From positions 1,178,001 to 1,242,000 of the forward strand of contig CALOCQ010000002.1 in NCBI GenBank assembly GCA_942491885.1: DNA of 64,000 nt. The letters run 5' to 3'. Within the stretch, counting starts at the first letter, position 1. Each line of letters begins with the position of its first letter. Source of the DNA: CALBPI01 sp942491885. Its GTDB lineage: Bacteria; Pseudomonadota; Gammaproteobacteria; Steroidobacterales; Woeseiaceae. The position numbers and the translations under genes are program-made. The notes beneath the pieces were generated by a model. That model searched no databases, was not told the DNA's origin, and was given only the letters and a program-made list of their open reading frames with translations. This document shows positions 9,385-18,816 of the stretch, piece by piece.

Positions 9385-10933
9385 CGCCAGCTTCGGGCTT
9401 AACCTCAGCCTTACCTTCAGTCGCAAGTCGCTCCTCGGCGATAGCGAGCGCCGCGACCGACGCCAGCTTGTTCGGCGTGCGTTTGAGGTTTTGCTGCAGC
9501 GCCTCAACAGCCTCTGCGTAGCGGCCGGCCTCGATCAGCCGCTCACCGAGCAGCTCAAGACTGGGTTTCGCCGGGCTGGGTGGGCCGAATCCGAACGGTA
9601 AATCCATCTCCAGCGCGACCGCCGATTGCAGCATTCGAATGCCGGCGTCGGTGTCGCCGGCCGCTAGCGTGATGCTCGCCTCAAGCTGCAGCAATTCGAC
9701 GTCCGGCTCACGCCGTGACGGTTGGTCCTGAGGCACACCGCTTTCATCCCAGGCCTGTTGCATGGCGATCAGTTTGTCGCGCGCCATAGCCAGTTGCGCG
9801 CGGGCATCAACAACGTCTCCCTGACCAAGTGCAACAAAACCATCGACGATGGCGTTCTCAAATGCTGCCGCATGCGCATCCCCGAAGTCGACTCGCAGGC
9901 CGGCAACGTCACCATCCCAGTCCCCGGTATCGAAAAGGTACAACGCACGCTGCCAGGCGTAGTAGCCCAGCCGGCGGGCTGAGGACTCGTCTGCCGCGTT
10001 CTCACTGCACAACAACATGATGTCTTTCGCGTCCGCGAGCTTGGCGTGCTGCAAATAGCCGTACATCAACCATGACGGATAGTGACCACAGCCGGACGGC
10101 CCCAGGTCTCGCGTTGCCCGCTCCTCATTGACCAATGCCGACGCGCGCTGGTTGGCCTTTATGACGCCGTCCCAATCGCCTAACGCGAGAAAGATATGTG
10201 TCGTCATATGCTGCGCATGTGCAGCATTCGGTGCGATGTCGGCGTAGGCCTGCGCCGCGCGCAGCCCCAGGGGTGCGTGCACCGGGTCATCGGTTGCATG
10301 AATCAGATAATGCGCGACGCCGGGATGGCGCGGGTAGTCGACGATGTAATCCTGCATCGTCGCCGCCGCCTTCATATAGGTCGCAAAGTCCCGCCCTTCG
10401 TGCGCGGTGCCCATCAGCGACAACGCATAGAAGCTGGCGACGTCAACGCTGCCCGGGTATTTGTCGTGCAGCGTCGACATAAACAATGCGTAGCGATCGT
10501 CGCGGGCATGTTTTTCGCCGTCGCCATACAGCACATCAATCGCGGCGAGCAAATCACGCTCCAACGCGCTGCCCGCTTTTTCCTGACGGGCTTCAGGGCT
10601 GTCGGCGAAACGGTTCAGAATCGCCAGCCCCGCCTCGCGGTCCTGCTGCATCCAGATCGGGTGGTTATGTGTCATCGCCTCGCCCCAGTAGGCGAGCGCG
10701 AAATTCGGGTCCAGCCGCTGCGCTTCCCGGAAATCTTCGGCTGCCGACGAATATTCGAAATTGTGCAGCTGCGCGAGACCATGGTGAAACGACTGCTGAG
10801 CCGCGTCGGCGCCTGTGTTTTCAAGATAAACATGTCCGACGTCATCAAGCTGCAAGTCGGGCCTGGCGTGGGCTGAGCCCGCCAATGCTATGGTCAGTAC
10901 GAGAAGGAGCGGTTGCAGCATTTTCATATTCAT
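9365..10933 (-). CDS. exported TPR-repeat protein
   Basis: A 522-residue protein starting at the ATG in MNMKMLQ, which gives a clear Sec signal peptide ending near SAHA. The upstream codons to 10987 lack signal character. The N-terminal part has TPR-like helices (HNFEYSSAAEDFREAQRLDPNFALAYWGEAM), and another TPR-like block lies near the C-terminus (AGRYAEAVEALQQNLK). The middle carries several HxxH-like segments conserved in this type of hypothetical protein (for example MTHNHPIW, HYLIHATDDP, MTTHIFLALGDW). No enzyme function is assigned. It probably sits in the periplasm as a protein-interaction scaffold. Confidence 0.75.
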   Translation of the reverse strand: MNMKMLQPLLLVLTIALAGSAHARPDLQLDDVGHVYLENTGADAAQQSFHHGLAQLHNFEYSSAAEDFREAQRLDPNFALAYWGEAMTHNHPIWMQQDREAGLAILNRFADSPEARQEKAGSALERDLLAAIDVLYGDGEKHARDDRYALFMSTLHDKYPGSVDVASFYALSLMGTAHEGRDFATYMKAAATMQDYIVDYPRHPGVAHYLIHATDDPVHAPLGLRAAQAYADIAPNAAHAQHMTTHIFLALGDWDGVIKANQRASALVNEERATRDLGPSGCGHYPSWLMYGYLQHAKLADAKDIMLLCSENAADESSARRLGYYAWQRALYLFDTGDWDGDVAGLRVDFGDAHAAAFENAIVDGFVALGQGDVVDARAQLAMARDKLIAMQQAWDESGVPQDQPSRREPDVELLQLEASITLAAGDTDAGIRMLQSAVALEMDLPFGFGPPSPAKPSLELLGERLIEAGRYAEAVEALQQNLKRTPNKLASVAALAIAEERLATEGKAEVKPEAGASVAAR

Positions 10934-11076
10934 TACGCGAGACCTACCGGTAATTTTGGAACAGGCGGGGTCGAGTATAACGCGCAAAATATCAGCGGCG
11001 CAGCAGACCTCGTGATCTGTGCGGGGTTCGCGCGGCTAGTCGGTCAGGACGTCAGGGCGTCAGGACAGGGGTGTAA

Positions 11077-13509
11077 TCAGGCGGACTTGGCCGCCACTGC
11101 TCCAATCATCCGACTGCCAATAATTTCAGCGAGCAACACATCGTTGAGTTGAGGCATCGTAAACGGCTTGGACAGGTAGCCGCTCATGCCTGCTTCGATG
11201 CAGCGCTCACGGTCGCCCGACATAGCGTTTGCGGTCAGCGCAATGATGGGTAATGCCGGGCGCTGATTGGCAGCCTCATGCTCGCGAATCCTGCGTGTCG
11301 CGGTGAAACCGTCCATGACGGGCATCTGGCAATCCATCAACACGGCGTCGAAGACCTCACCCTGATCCAGCAAGACGTCCAATGCCTCTTCACCGTTATT
11401 GACGCTAACCGACTCACAGCCGAGTTTCGTCAACATAGCGCTGGCCACCAGATGGTTCACTTTGTTGTCTTCGACGATCAAAATACGCGCATCGATGGGG
11501 TCGGGCGTGGACTCACCTGTGCGCATAGAGCCCGTGATCTCGAACGGCGATCCGGAAACACCGGCCGCAAGATTTTCGAGGCAGGTAAACAGGTCTTTTC
11601 GTCGGACAGGTTTTGTAAGCAACGCATTGATGTCATTGCCCTCGACATCGGTCGCCGATATCGGCGTAGACAGATAGTGCATCACGACAAGCTTGGCGCC
11701 CTTATCTGGCTGGCCTGCGCGCAGCGGACCGGATAGCTTAATACCGTCCTGTCCGGACATATGCGTATCGACGATGACATAGTCAAAAGCACGTGTGTCG
11801 ATCTCGCGCTGCGCGCTTCGCACATCAGCGACGGGCGTAACATCGACTTGCCACGCCGCCAGTTGACGGCCGAGCACACTACGATAGGTCGCGCTTTCGT
11901 CGACCAACAGCACACGCATCGGGCCAAGTGACAGAGGTTTTGCATCAACTTGTTGCTGGCTGGAATCGATGGTCAACGGAATATTCGCCGAGAAGGTAGT
12001 ACCGCGCCCAACCTCGCTCGTCACATTAATCTGCCCACCCATCAGCTCGACAAGCTGTTTCGAGATCGCCAGCCCCAACCCGGTACCACCGAAGCGTCGG
12101 GTTACGGAGCCGTCTTCCTGCGAGAATGACTCGAAAATCCGCGACAGATTCGCCGATTCGATCCCTATGCCCGTGTCTTCGATAAGAATGCGGATATCGG
12201 GGCTCGAGGCGTCCGCTACCTGCAAGCGCACAACCACCTCGCCTTCGGCAGTGAACTTGATCGCGTTGCCGATCAGGTTCACCAGTACCTGGCGAATACG
12301 CAAACTGTCTCCGATACGCGCGGCAATCAGGTCGGTCGGAATATCGCAGACCAGATCGAGATTCTTTGCCACTGCCTGTTCGGCAAGCAGCTCCCCGACA
12401 TCTTCAACCAGGTCACGCAAATCAAACGGCTCTTGCTCGAGCTCCAGGCGTCCGGCCTCAACTTTCGAGAAGTCGAGAATATCGTTGATAATGCCGAGCA
12501 GTGAGTCGGCAGAATAGTGGATGTTTTCCGCATAGCGACGTGACATCGCATCCAGATCGCTGGAGCCGATCATCAACTCGGTCATACCAAGCACGCCGTT
12601 CATCGGCGTACGGATCTCGTGGCTCATGCGGGCCAGAAACTCGCTCTTCGCCACACTGGCCGCCTCGGCCTTGTCTCTGGCTTCTTTCAGTTCGCTGACA
12701 AATAACTCCAGGCGTTCATTAGCCTCGGCGAGGCTGCGTGTCCGCGCGTCGACCTCGGACTGCAGCTGATCGCGATGTGCTTCGAGTCTTGCGTCCCGCG
12801 CCTCAAGCTTGCTGAGCATGTCATTGACGGCGCGCGCCAGCGCGGTAATCTCGTCGTTGCCGTCGACGTTTGCCCGCAGTGAGAAATCCTCGTCTGCACG
12901 GACGGACCCCGCCAGCTTGGATAACGTCTGAATAGGCTGCACGATCGCCGGCGCCAGCAACGAGGCCAGCGCATACGCAATACCCGCGCCGAGGAAAATC
13001 GCTATCGCGGTCCACATGCCCGTCCTGTAGAGACTGTCGAACACCGGTTGTTGCGTCGAACGAATGAAGATGGTGCCAATAACGTCATCGTCGAAGAAAA
13101 TTGGCTGCACCAGCTCAAGATAGTCCATACCCAGTGTGCGGCTGCGCGCAGCCGCACCGGCCGCGGTGATCCATTCAAGCGGTGCCTCGGTGATTCCCGG
13201 CACCCGCAATTCGGCAATCTGGCTGCCATCCGCAGTGAAGATAAGCGCAAGCTCAATATTTTGCTGGGCGCTCAGTGACCGCAGTACACGATCGGCTTGT
13301 GCCGCGTCTTCAAAGGTCAGTGCGCCGAGACTGTTTTTGCCGATGACATCGGCAAGCGTCTCGACTCTGGTGTTCAGATCGGCGCGTGCCTGTATGGCCT
13401 GACCAATGAGAATGAACAGCGATGCCGCAAGCAAGGCCGCCACCGACGCCGCAACGATAATGAGCTGTACCTGGCGTGTCAGAGATTGCGCGCGAAGTCG
13501 GCGAATCAT
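11077..13509 (-). CDS. hybrid sensor histidine kinase with CHASE8-type sensor and two receiver domains
   Basis: An 810-residue inner-membrane kinase. Order: TM helix about 17-37; periplasmic segment with the CHASE8 pattern (a Leu/Ala-rich stretch with KNSLGALTFEDAAQA); TM helix near 165; HAMP; coiled coil; HisKA with SHEIRTPMNG near residue 296; HATPase with GTGLGLAI; receiver 1 (Asp in VIVDTHMSG, Lys in LTKPV) and receiver 2 (Asp in LMDCQMPVMDG near 726). No HPt domain is fused, so phosphate must pass to a separate HPt or stay internal. The ATG overlaps the stop of the YfiR-like gene by four bases (ATGA), implying coupled translation. Confidence 0.92.
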   Translation of the reverse strand: MIRRLRAQSLTRQVQLIIVAASVAALLAASLFILIGQAIQARADLNTRVETLADVIGKNSLGALTFEDAAQADRVLRSLSAQQNIELALIFTADGSQIAELRVPGITEAPLEWITAAGAAARSRTLGMDYLELVQPIFFDDDVIGTIFIRSTQQPVFDSLYRTGMWTAIAIFLGAGIAYALASLLAPAIVQPIQTLSKLAGSVRADEDFSLRANVDGNDEITALARAVNDMLSKLEARDARLEAHRDQLQSEVDARTRSLAEANERLELFVSELKEARDKAEAASVAKSEFLARMSHEIRTPMNGVLGMTELMIGSSDLDAMSRRYAENIHYSADSLLGIINDILDFSKVEAGRLELEQEPFDLRDLVEDVGELLAEQAVAKNLDLVCDIPTDLIAARIGDSLRIRQVLVNLIGNAIKFTAEGEVVVRLQVADASSPDIRILIEDTGIGIESANLSRIFESFSQEDGSVTRRFGGTGLGLAISKQLVELMGGQINVTSEVGRGTTFSANIPLTIDSSQQQVDAKPLSLGPMRVLLVDESATYRSVLGRQLAAWQVDVTPVADVRSAQREIDTRAFDYVIVDTHMSGQDGIKLSGPLRAGQPDKGAKLVVMHYLSTPISATDVEGNDINALLTKPVRRKDLFTCLENLAAGVSGSPFEITGSMRTGESTPDPIDARILIVEDNKVNHLVASAMLTKLGCESVSVNNGEEALDVLLDQGEVFDAVLMDCQMPVMDGFTATRRIREHEAANQRPALPIIALTANAMSGDRERCIEAGMSGYLSKPFTMPQLNDVLLAEIIGSRMIGAVAAKSA

Positions 13510-14045
13510 TCTGCGTCCCCTGTTACCGGTTCAACAAGTGTCGCCAGCTCGAGCAGCTGAGAACTGAATTCGAGGCCCGCCTGTTCGTAGGCGGCCACGT
13601 TTATCGTCAATCCGACACGCTTGTTGCGCAGCGACAACCCGACCATGCCGCCGTTCTCGGCGAAGTCAGCAACATCACTGATAACCAGCACAGGTTGCGT
13701 ATTCAATGCGGACAGATACTGCTCGGCCCGCTTCGCCTCCTCCTGCGCAATGTAGATGGCATGGCAGGCGCTAAGGTCCGATTTAACCGAGATTTTCGAC
13801 AAGCTGATTTCACGATCACGAATCGCGCGGCCGGTCAGCCGGGCCTTTGCCGTCTCGAAGCTTCGATCGCCGGCGATACAAATATTGAAGTCGGTGCGCT
13901 CGTCACCGTCAGGCCAGGTAACGAACCGTGCGACCTTATAACTCAGCGCCAGCTTCACATCATCCTCGGTAATCGCATCCGCCACAGCCGCGGTCGGACC
14001 TGTCAACAGCAAGAAAGCGAGGCCTGCCAGCCATCGAATACGCAT
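13506..14045 (-). CDS. YfiR/DUF4154 family periplasmic protein
   Basis: A 179-residue protein with a Sec signal peptide (about residues 1-22) followed by a DUF4154 domain: KLALSYKVARFVTWP at the start, a central Cys-containing segment and SLRNKRVGLTINV near the end. YfiR proteins sit in the periplasm and repress a membrane partner by binding its periplasmic sensor; the classical partner is the CHASE8-containing diguanylate cyclase YfiN. Here the partner gene, overlapping by four bases, is a CHASE8-type histidine kinase. The start at 14045 has AGGGTAGG in front; longer in-frame starts would extend into the TonB receptor gene. Confidence 0.85.
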   Translation of the reverse strand: MRIRWLAGLAFLLLTGPTAAVADAITEDDVKLALSYKVARFVTWPDGDERTDFNICIAGDRSFETAKARLTGRAIRDREISLSKISVKSDLSACHAIYIAQEEAKRAEQYLSALNTQPVLVISDVADFAENGGMVGLSLRNKRVGLTINVAAYEQAGLEFSSQLLELATLVEPVTGDAE

Positions 14046-14064
14046 CGGCCTACCCTTTAACCGC

Positions 14065-16110
14065 TCAGTAGCTGTAACGCAGGTTGAGGTAAGCCGAGCG
14101 CTCGATCTCGGTCGGGAATATATCGGCAAACTCGGACTGGTACTCAAGCTGACTGCCCAGCAAATTGCGAACGCCGGACGACAACAGCCAGCGCTCACCC
14201 AGCTCCATCCTGACATTCAGATTGGCCTGCCAGTAGTCATCAATCTCGCGCAGTCTGATTTCGTCGACATAACGTACGAGCGCGCCGATATCGATACGAT
14301 CGGTGGGCGACCACTCAGTGCGCAGGCTGAACTGCCACTCAGGGTAGGTGCCGCTGATATCGATCGCCGGTGGCACCACGTCAGGAGTCTCGCGTGCATA
14401 CGACACTGCCGTGCGAAAACGCAGTTGCTCGAATGGCATCCAGTCGAGCGATATCTCGCCGCCGCGGGTGCGGGTGTCATTCGCGTTACTGAATGTCGAG
14501 ACCGCGATAACACTGTCCGAGGTGGCCAGACAGAATGGGTCGACGAAGACAGAAGTGCCGGACGGATTACACTGGACATCGGTTGGTACCAGCGATCGGA
14601 TGTCCTTATATTGCATCTCGAATAGCGCGATATCGTAGCTCAGATTTTCGCTGAGCTGACCGCGCATACCGAGCTCAACGGCGACATTGCTTTCAGACTT
14701 GAAATCAGGGTTGCCGTTGGAACCTGCCCTGAGGGGCAATGGAAACGGGTTAGCGGGGTCGCCCGGCGCGATTGGCGAATTGATATCTGTGATGGCGGTC
14801 CCCAGATCGGCCGGAGAGGGAGTTCGCACGGCGCGTGTAGCAGCAGCCCAGACGGTATGTTGTTCGGCCGGTTTCCAGAGCGCCCTGACGGTCGGCATGT
14901 ATTCCAGCGTGTCTTGCGACAGCTCGTTGTTTTCCAGTTTGAGGCCTACCTCGATGCTGAACTTATCAGGCACGATCGATATATCGTCCTGAATGAAAAC
15001 GCTGATGACACGATCGCCGTCGATATCGCCGACGAAGGTAAGGCGCTCTGAGCCCGAGAGATCGTAGCGATTGGCGCGCAGCCAGCCGCCGGTCACGACT
15101 TCATGACGCCCGAAAGTGCGCTGGTGTTGTAGATCGAAACTGTAGGTTGTGCGTTTTTCTTTGTAGAGCGGTGCATCACGGTCTGTGTGATCGATATAGG
15201 CCTGGGCACTGGTGCGCGCACCGCTGTCATGTTCTCGAGTCCAGCTCGCCAGAACGAAAGCCCCGCTGACATCAGCGTCGACGTCACTGACAGCCTGGTA
15301 AGGCGGCAACGGATCGAACTGCACGAGCGTATGGCCCATCGTGCCGACATAGCCTTCGGCGGTGATCGTAAGCTCACTATCATCACCGTTGATATCGGTG
15401 CGGAAACTGCCTCGAATCAAGTCCCACTCGTCGGCTCCATCGCCGCCGCCGACCAACTCATTACCGTCAGCTGATAGATATTTCACAAACGCCCGATAGC
15501 TCGCGGATTCTGTCAACTCGCCTTGTCTGTGAGCGGCGAAGAAGGCGGCGCCCTCGGGGTCCAGGCCACCGCTAACAGCTACACCCGGCGCGCCCCGGGA
15601 TGATTTGGTAATGATATTGATAACACCGGCGACCGCATTGGTACCCCAAACCACGGCACCCGGACCACGAATGACCTCAATACGATCAATCTCATCGATC
15701 AGCGTGTGCTGCACATCCCAGAAAACGCCCGAGAACGTGGGGGTATACAGCAGGCGACCGTCCTTCAATACCAGCAACTGGTTCGAATAACGTCCGGTGT
15801 AGCCGCGGCTGCCAATCGCCCACTTGTTCGCATCGATTTGCAGCACGGTGAGGCCGGGTGCGAGACGCAGTGCGTCGGGAATGCTGCGCACACCGTGTCT
15901 CTGCAGGTCATCCTGCGTGATAACGAACACGGCCGACGTCGTGTCAGCCAGTCGCTCGGACTTACGTGATACGGATGTCACCTCGAGATTCACAAGCTCC
16001 TCGACGCTCAGATCGAAAAGATCGTTCGGCGAATCTGACCACGCCGCCGCGGAACTGAAGACCGATGCGATAGACAAGGCTAATAAGGCCTTTGAAGAAA
16101 TGTCTGTCAT
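14065..16110 (-). CDS. TonB-dependent outer-membrane receptor
   Basis: A 681-residue receptor with a signal peptide ending near SSAAAWS, a plug domain (residues about 50-165, with IRGPGAVVWGTNAVAGVINIIT) and a 22-strand-type barrel ending in an aromatic residue (LRYSY). FDLSVEELVNLEVTSV is typical of the receptor subgroup found with YfiR-like proteins and sensor kinases. Ligand unknown. It is first in a three-gene operon; 19 bases separate it from the YfiR-like gene. The ATG at 16110 has AAGGTG upstream; a GTG three codons earlier is less likely. Confidence 0.9.
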   Translation of the reverse strand: MTDISSKALLALSIASVFSSAAAWSDSPNDLFDLSVEELVNLEVTSVSRKSERLADTTSAVFVITQDDLQRHGVRSIPDALRLAPGLTVLQIDANKWAIGSRGYTGRYSNQLLVLKDGRLLYTPTFSGVFWDVQHTLIDEIDRIEVIRGPGAVVWGTNAVAGVINIITKSSRGAPGVAVSGGLDPEGAAFFAAHRQGELTESASYRAFVKYLSADGNELVGGGDGADEWDLIRGSFRTDINGDDSELTITAEGYVGTMGHTLVQFDPLPPYQAVSDVDADVSGAFVLASWTREHDSGARTSAQAYIDHTDRDAPLYKEKRTTYSFDLQHQRTFGRHEVVTGGWLRANRYDLSGSERLTFVGDIDGDRVISVFIQDDISIVPDKFSIEVGLKLENNELSQDTLEYMPTVRALWKPAEQHTVWAAATRAVRTPSPADLGTAITDINSPIAPGDPANPFPLPLRAGSNGNPDFKSESNVAVELGMRGQLSENLSYDIALFEMQYKDIRSLVPTDVQCNPSGTSVFVDPFCLATSDSVIAVSTFSNANDTRTRGGEISLDWMPFEQLRFRTAVSYARETPDVVPPAIDISGTYPEWQFSLRTEWSPTDRIDIGALVRYVDEIRLREIDDYWQANLNVRMELGERWLLSSGVRNLLGSQLEYQSEFADIFPTEIERSAYLNLRYSY

Positions 16111-16153
16111 TCTGGACACCTTTGATCATCCTTTTTCTCAGGTATGCACATGA

Positions 16154-16183
16154 TTTAGCGGCTAAAGCCTGCGTTGCTTTAGC
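16154..16183. promoter_or_regulatory. inverted repeats in the divergent promoter region
   Basis: Between the TonB receptor and thioesterase genes three copies of the half-site GCTAAA/TTTAGC occur: TTTAGC-G-GCTAAA at 16154-16166 and GCTAAAGC-N7-GCTTTAGC at 16161-16183, the latter an 8-bp perfect stem. They could be an operator or an RNA hairpin in the receptor leader. There is no T-run, so a terminator is unlikely. Confidence 0.4.
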
Positions 16184-16347
16184 GATTGATTCTGTTCGAT
16201 TTGTGCGCAGTTATTGCAGTTAGCAAATCGATGGGTGAAGCTTGGTATTGGGTGTTTTTTGCGCCGCCATCAGGCTTCTCGGGAAAAGCGGACGCAAACG
16301 GCACCCACGAACGCAGAACATGCCCCTCAGCCCAGCATCAACGGACT

Positions 16348-16875
16348 ATGCCCATGACAACCGAACGGCCCAAATCACTTTTCATGACCGTCCTGATGAC
16401 ACCGGATCTCGCGAACTTTTCCGGCGCCGTACACGGCGGCGCCTTACTAAAGCTGCTGGATCAGGTGGCCTACGCCTGCGCAGCACGCTACTGCAAATGC
16501 TATGTCGTGACTGTTTCGGTCGACCAGGCAAGGTTTCGGGCCACGGTGAATGTCGGTGATCTGGTCACCTTCAAGGCGAACGTTAATTTCACCGGAAATA
16601 CGACACTCGAAGTCGGTATCCGGGCGGATGCCGCACAGCCGACAGAAGGCCACAGCCGGCACGTCATCAGCTGCTATTTCACGATGATGGCAAAGAACGA
16701 AAACGAACAGCCGATACCGGTACCGCCGCTGGAGTTCGATACCGACGTTGAAAAGCGCCTGTTCGAAGCCGGGCGAATGCGCCGCGAAATGCGCTATGAA
16801 ATGCAACAACGCAACAGCGAATTGCATGTCGGCGGCGAGGGCCTCGACGCAATTCGCACGAATGTTGGTGTCTGA
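16348..16875 (+). CDS. acyl-CoA thioesterase, hotdog fold (YciA-like)
   Basis: A 175-residue protein with the hotdog signature NFSGAVHGGALLKLLDQVAY, where HGG and the Asp on the central helix mark the acyl-CoA thioesterase family. It hydrolyses acyl-CoA to free acid and CoA in the cytoplasm. A C-terminal extension (about 45 residues, Arg/Glu rich, helical) follows the fold, as in several YciA/ACOT relatives. The frame extends upstream to 16186, but the conserved part begins at MPMTTERPK; ATG at 16348 or 16354 are both possible. Confidence 0.88.
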   Translation: MPMTTERPKSLFMTVLMTPDLANFSGAVHGGALLKLLDQVAYACAARYCKCYVVTVSVDQARFRATVNVGDLVTFKANVNFTGNTTLEVGIRADAAQPTEGHSRHVISCYFTMMAKNENEQPIPVPPLEFDTDVEKRLFEAGRMRREMRYEMQQRNSELHVGGEGLDAIRTNVGV

Positions 16876-16986
16876 CTGGCTTACGGCCGGGGGTTGGTAC
16901 CTTGCGGCTGAGGGCTAACGGCTGACCTCTGGCGCCTTACGGCCGGGGCTAACCGCTGGCGGCTGGGCAACTCGCGAAGCGCCACA
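16876..16986. repeat. short GC-rich direct repeats between thioesterase and dapB
   Basis: The 111-base gap between the convergent thioesterase and dapB genes holds two copies of CTTACGGCCGGGG (near 16880 and 16934) with related GCGGCTGAGGG / GGCGGCTGGGC units between them. It looks like a small degenerate tandem repeat and not a terminator with a T-run. Confidence 0.4.
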
Positions 16987-17748
16987 TCATATACCCAGCA
17001 AATGCTCCAGGCCGACGGTGACGCCGTCATCGAGCGTCGCCACCTCGCGCAATGAAAGCAGGATACCGGGCGTGAAGCACGCGTAGTCGGTCGTGTCGTG
17101 GCGGATGGTCAGGTACTGACCCACCGTGCCGAGAACGACCTCCTGATGCGCCCGCGAACCACGCAGACGGAGCGAGTGCACCGGGATACCTTCGACAGTG
17201 GCACCCAAAGCGCCGGGTGCGATTTCATCGCCGCGCGGGTGGCCTTTACTGGCGCGTGCGCCGGCCATTCTTGCCGCGGTATGCAGCGCCGTGCCAGAGG
17301 GTGCATCCGGCTTGTCGTCGTGATGCATTTCAATGATCTCGGCGGACTCGAAGTGTGGCGCGGCCAGTTCGGCGAAGCGCATCATCAACACCGCACCGAC
17401 CGCAAAGTTAGGTACGACGATGCAGCGCGAAGACTGGCCTTCCCAATCACTCCGCAGTGACGCAATCCTCGTCTCGGTATATCCGGATGTGCCAATCACG
17501 ACATCCGCGCCGCTATCCCGCCAGCGCGCGACATTCTCATCGGCCGCCTGGGGGTTGGTGAGTTCGATAATGACGTCACACTCTGACAGCGCGCCCGGGT
17601 CGGCACTCGCCGCATAACCCAGAATGTCTTCGCCGTCACGCCCGGGCGCATACAGCCCGCCAACCATAAGGTCCGACGCTGCATCCAGCGCAGCAAGGGT
17701 CAAACGGCCCATCTTTCCATTGGCGCCTGATATCCCGATCTTCTTCAT
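16987..17748 (-). CDS. dapB: 4-hydroxy-tetrahydrodipicolinate reductase
   Basis: A 253-residue enzyme of the lysine and meso-diaminopimelate pathway, reducing hydroxy-tetrahydrodipicolinate with NAD(P)H in the cytoplasm. The dinucleotide motif GANGKMG is at residues 8-14; the catalytic segment reads EMHHDDKPDAPSGTA, equivalent to the HH..K.DAPSGTA site; the C-terminal HSLRLRGSRAHQEVVLG segment matches the tetramerisation region. The family is normally 265-270 residues, so this is slightly short. It is not in a dap operon here; the neighbour on the left is convergent and the SDR gene on the right is divergent. Confidence 0.95.
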   Translation of the reverse strand: MKKIGISGANGKMGRLTLAALDAASDLMVGGLYAPGRDGEDILGYAASADPGALSECDVIIELTNPQAADENVARWRDSGADVVIGTSGYTETRIASLRSDWEGQSSRCIVVPNFAVGAVLMMRFAELAAPHFESAEIIEMHHDDKPDAPSGTALHTAARMAGARASKGHPRGDEIAPGALGATVEGIPVHSLRLRGSRAHQEVVLGTVGQYLTIRHDTTDYACFTPGILLSLREVATLDDGVTVGLEHLLGI

Positions 17749-17859
17749 GAAACCCTTACCCCTGTTATCGCCGTGCGGCCCGCTTCGTCGTCATTCTAAC
17801 GTAATCGCTGTGCTAGGCTTCGAGCCACAGATCACAACACAGATTCTTACAAGGAATTG

Positions 17860-18816
17860 ATGATGACCCGAACAATCCAGTTGTTACTAATCCTGGCCGC
17901 GACGAGCGTGCTTTTCGCGATACCGCAAGCCGCCAGCGCGGATGACCAGAAATCGATCCTTATCACCGGTACCAGCACCGGCATCGGGCGCAACCTTGCC
18001 GAGAAGCTCGCGAGTGAGGGCTATCACGTCTATGCCGGCGCCAGGAAAGACAAAGACCTCGCCGCGCTGAACGCGATCGAGAACATCACCGCAGTGCGTC
18101 TGGACGTCACCAAGCAGGACGAAATCGATGCGGTTGTGGCGCTGATCACCGAGAAAGGCACGGGGCTTTATGCGCTGGTGAATAACGCCGGTATCGGTGG
18201 TGGCGGCAATATTGTCGATACCGCCATCGAAGATCAGACACTCATCTACGACGTCAATGTCGAAGGCGTCTATCGCGTCACGCAGGCGTTTGCCCCGATG
18301 ATTATCGCGTCGAAGGGTCGCATTGCTACGACCGGCTCAATCGCCGGTACATTGTCATGGCCGGGTGGCAGCGCCTACAGCGGCAGCAAACACTGGATCG
18401 AAGCACTGTCCGATGCACTGGCAGGGGAAATGGCGCCGCTCGGCGTGTCAGTCAGCGTCATCGAACCCGGCAATTACCAGACCCATATTCGTCGCAGCAG
18501 CGTGCTGCGGGCGTTCGAGAAAGTAACCGCGGCCGGCGGTGAGGTTACGCCGGAGATGCAAAAAATGTACGACGCGACTGAAGAGCGCGAGCTGTCGTAC
18601 AAGAAGCCGGACGAGGTCACCGAAGCGTTCATGCATGCCTTGTTCGATGATAAGCCGCTACGTCGCTATGTCGTAGTGCCCAATGAAGAAGAGCAGGCAC
18701 GAACGATTTCGACCAAGATCGAGCAGCTGGTACAACTCAATCAGTGGGGCCCCTATAGTTACAGCCGCGACGAGCTCGTCGAGATGCTGGACAAGGCGAT
18801 GCCCGCAGCTTACTAG
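17860..18816 (+). CDS. SDR-family oxidoreductase with signal peptide
   Basis: A 318-residue classical short-chain dehydrogenase preceded by a typical Sec signal (hydrophobic core, then PQAASADD). The Rossmann motif TGTSTGIG, NNAG, catalytic Ser in TTGSIAG and YSGSK (Tyr-x-x-x-Lys) are intact. An NAD(P)-dependent enzyme in the periplasm would be unusual because cofactor is scarce there, so either the segment is a membrane anchor or the start is misplaced; the only shorter starts would remove the Rossmann strand. AAGGA lies 4 bases from ATG 17860 and 7 from ATG 17863, and either may be used. It shares the four-base CTAG end with the next gene. Confidence 0.85.
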   Translation: MMTRTIQLLLILAATSVLFAIPQAASADDQKSILITGTSTGIGRNLAEKLASEGYHVYAGARKDKDLAALNAIENITAVRLDVTKQDEIDAVVALITEKGTGLYALVNNAGIGGGGNIVDTAIEDQTLIYDVNVEGVYRVTQAFAPMIIASKGRIATTGSIAGTLSWPGGSAYSGSKHWIEALSDALAGEMAPLGVSVSVIEPGNYQTHIRRSSVLRAFEKVTAAGGEVTPEMQKMYDATEERELSYKKPDEVTEAFMHALFDDKPLRRYVVVPNEEEQARTISTKIEQLVQLNQWGPYSYSRDELVEMLDKAMPAAY

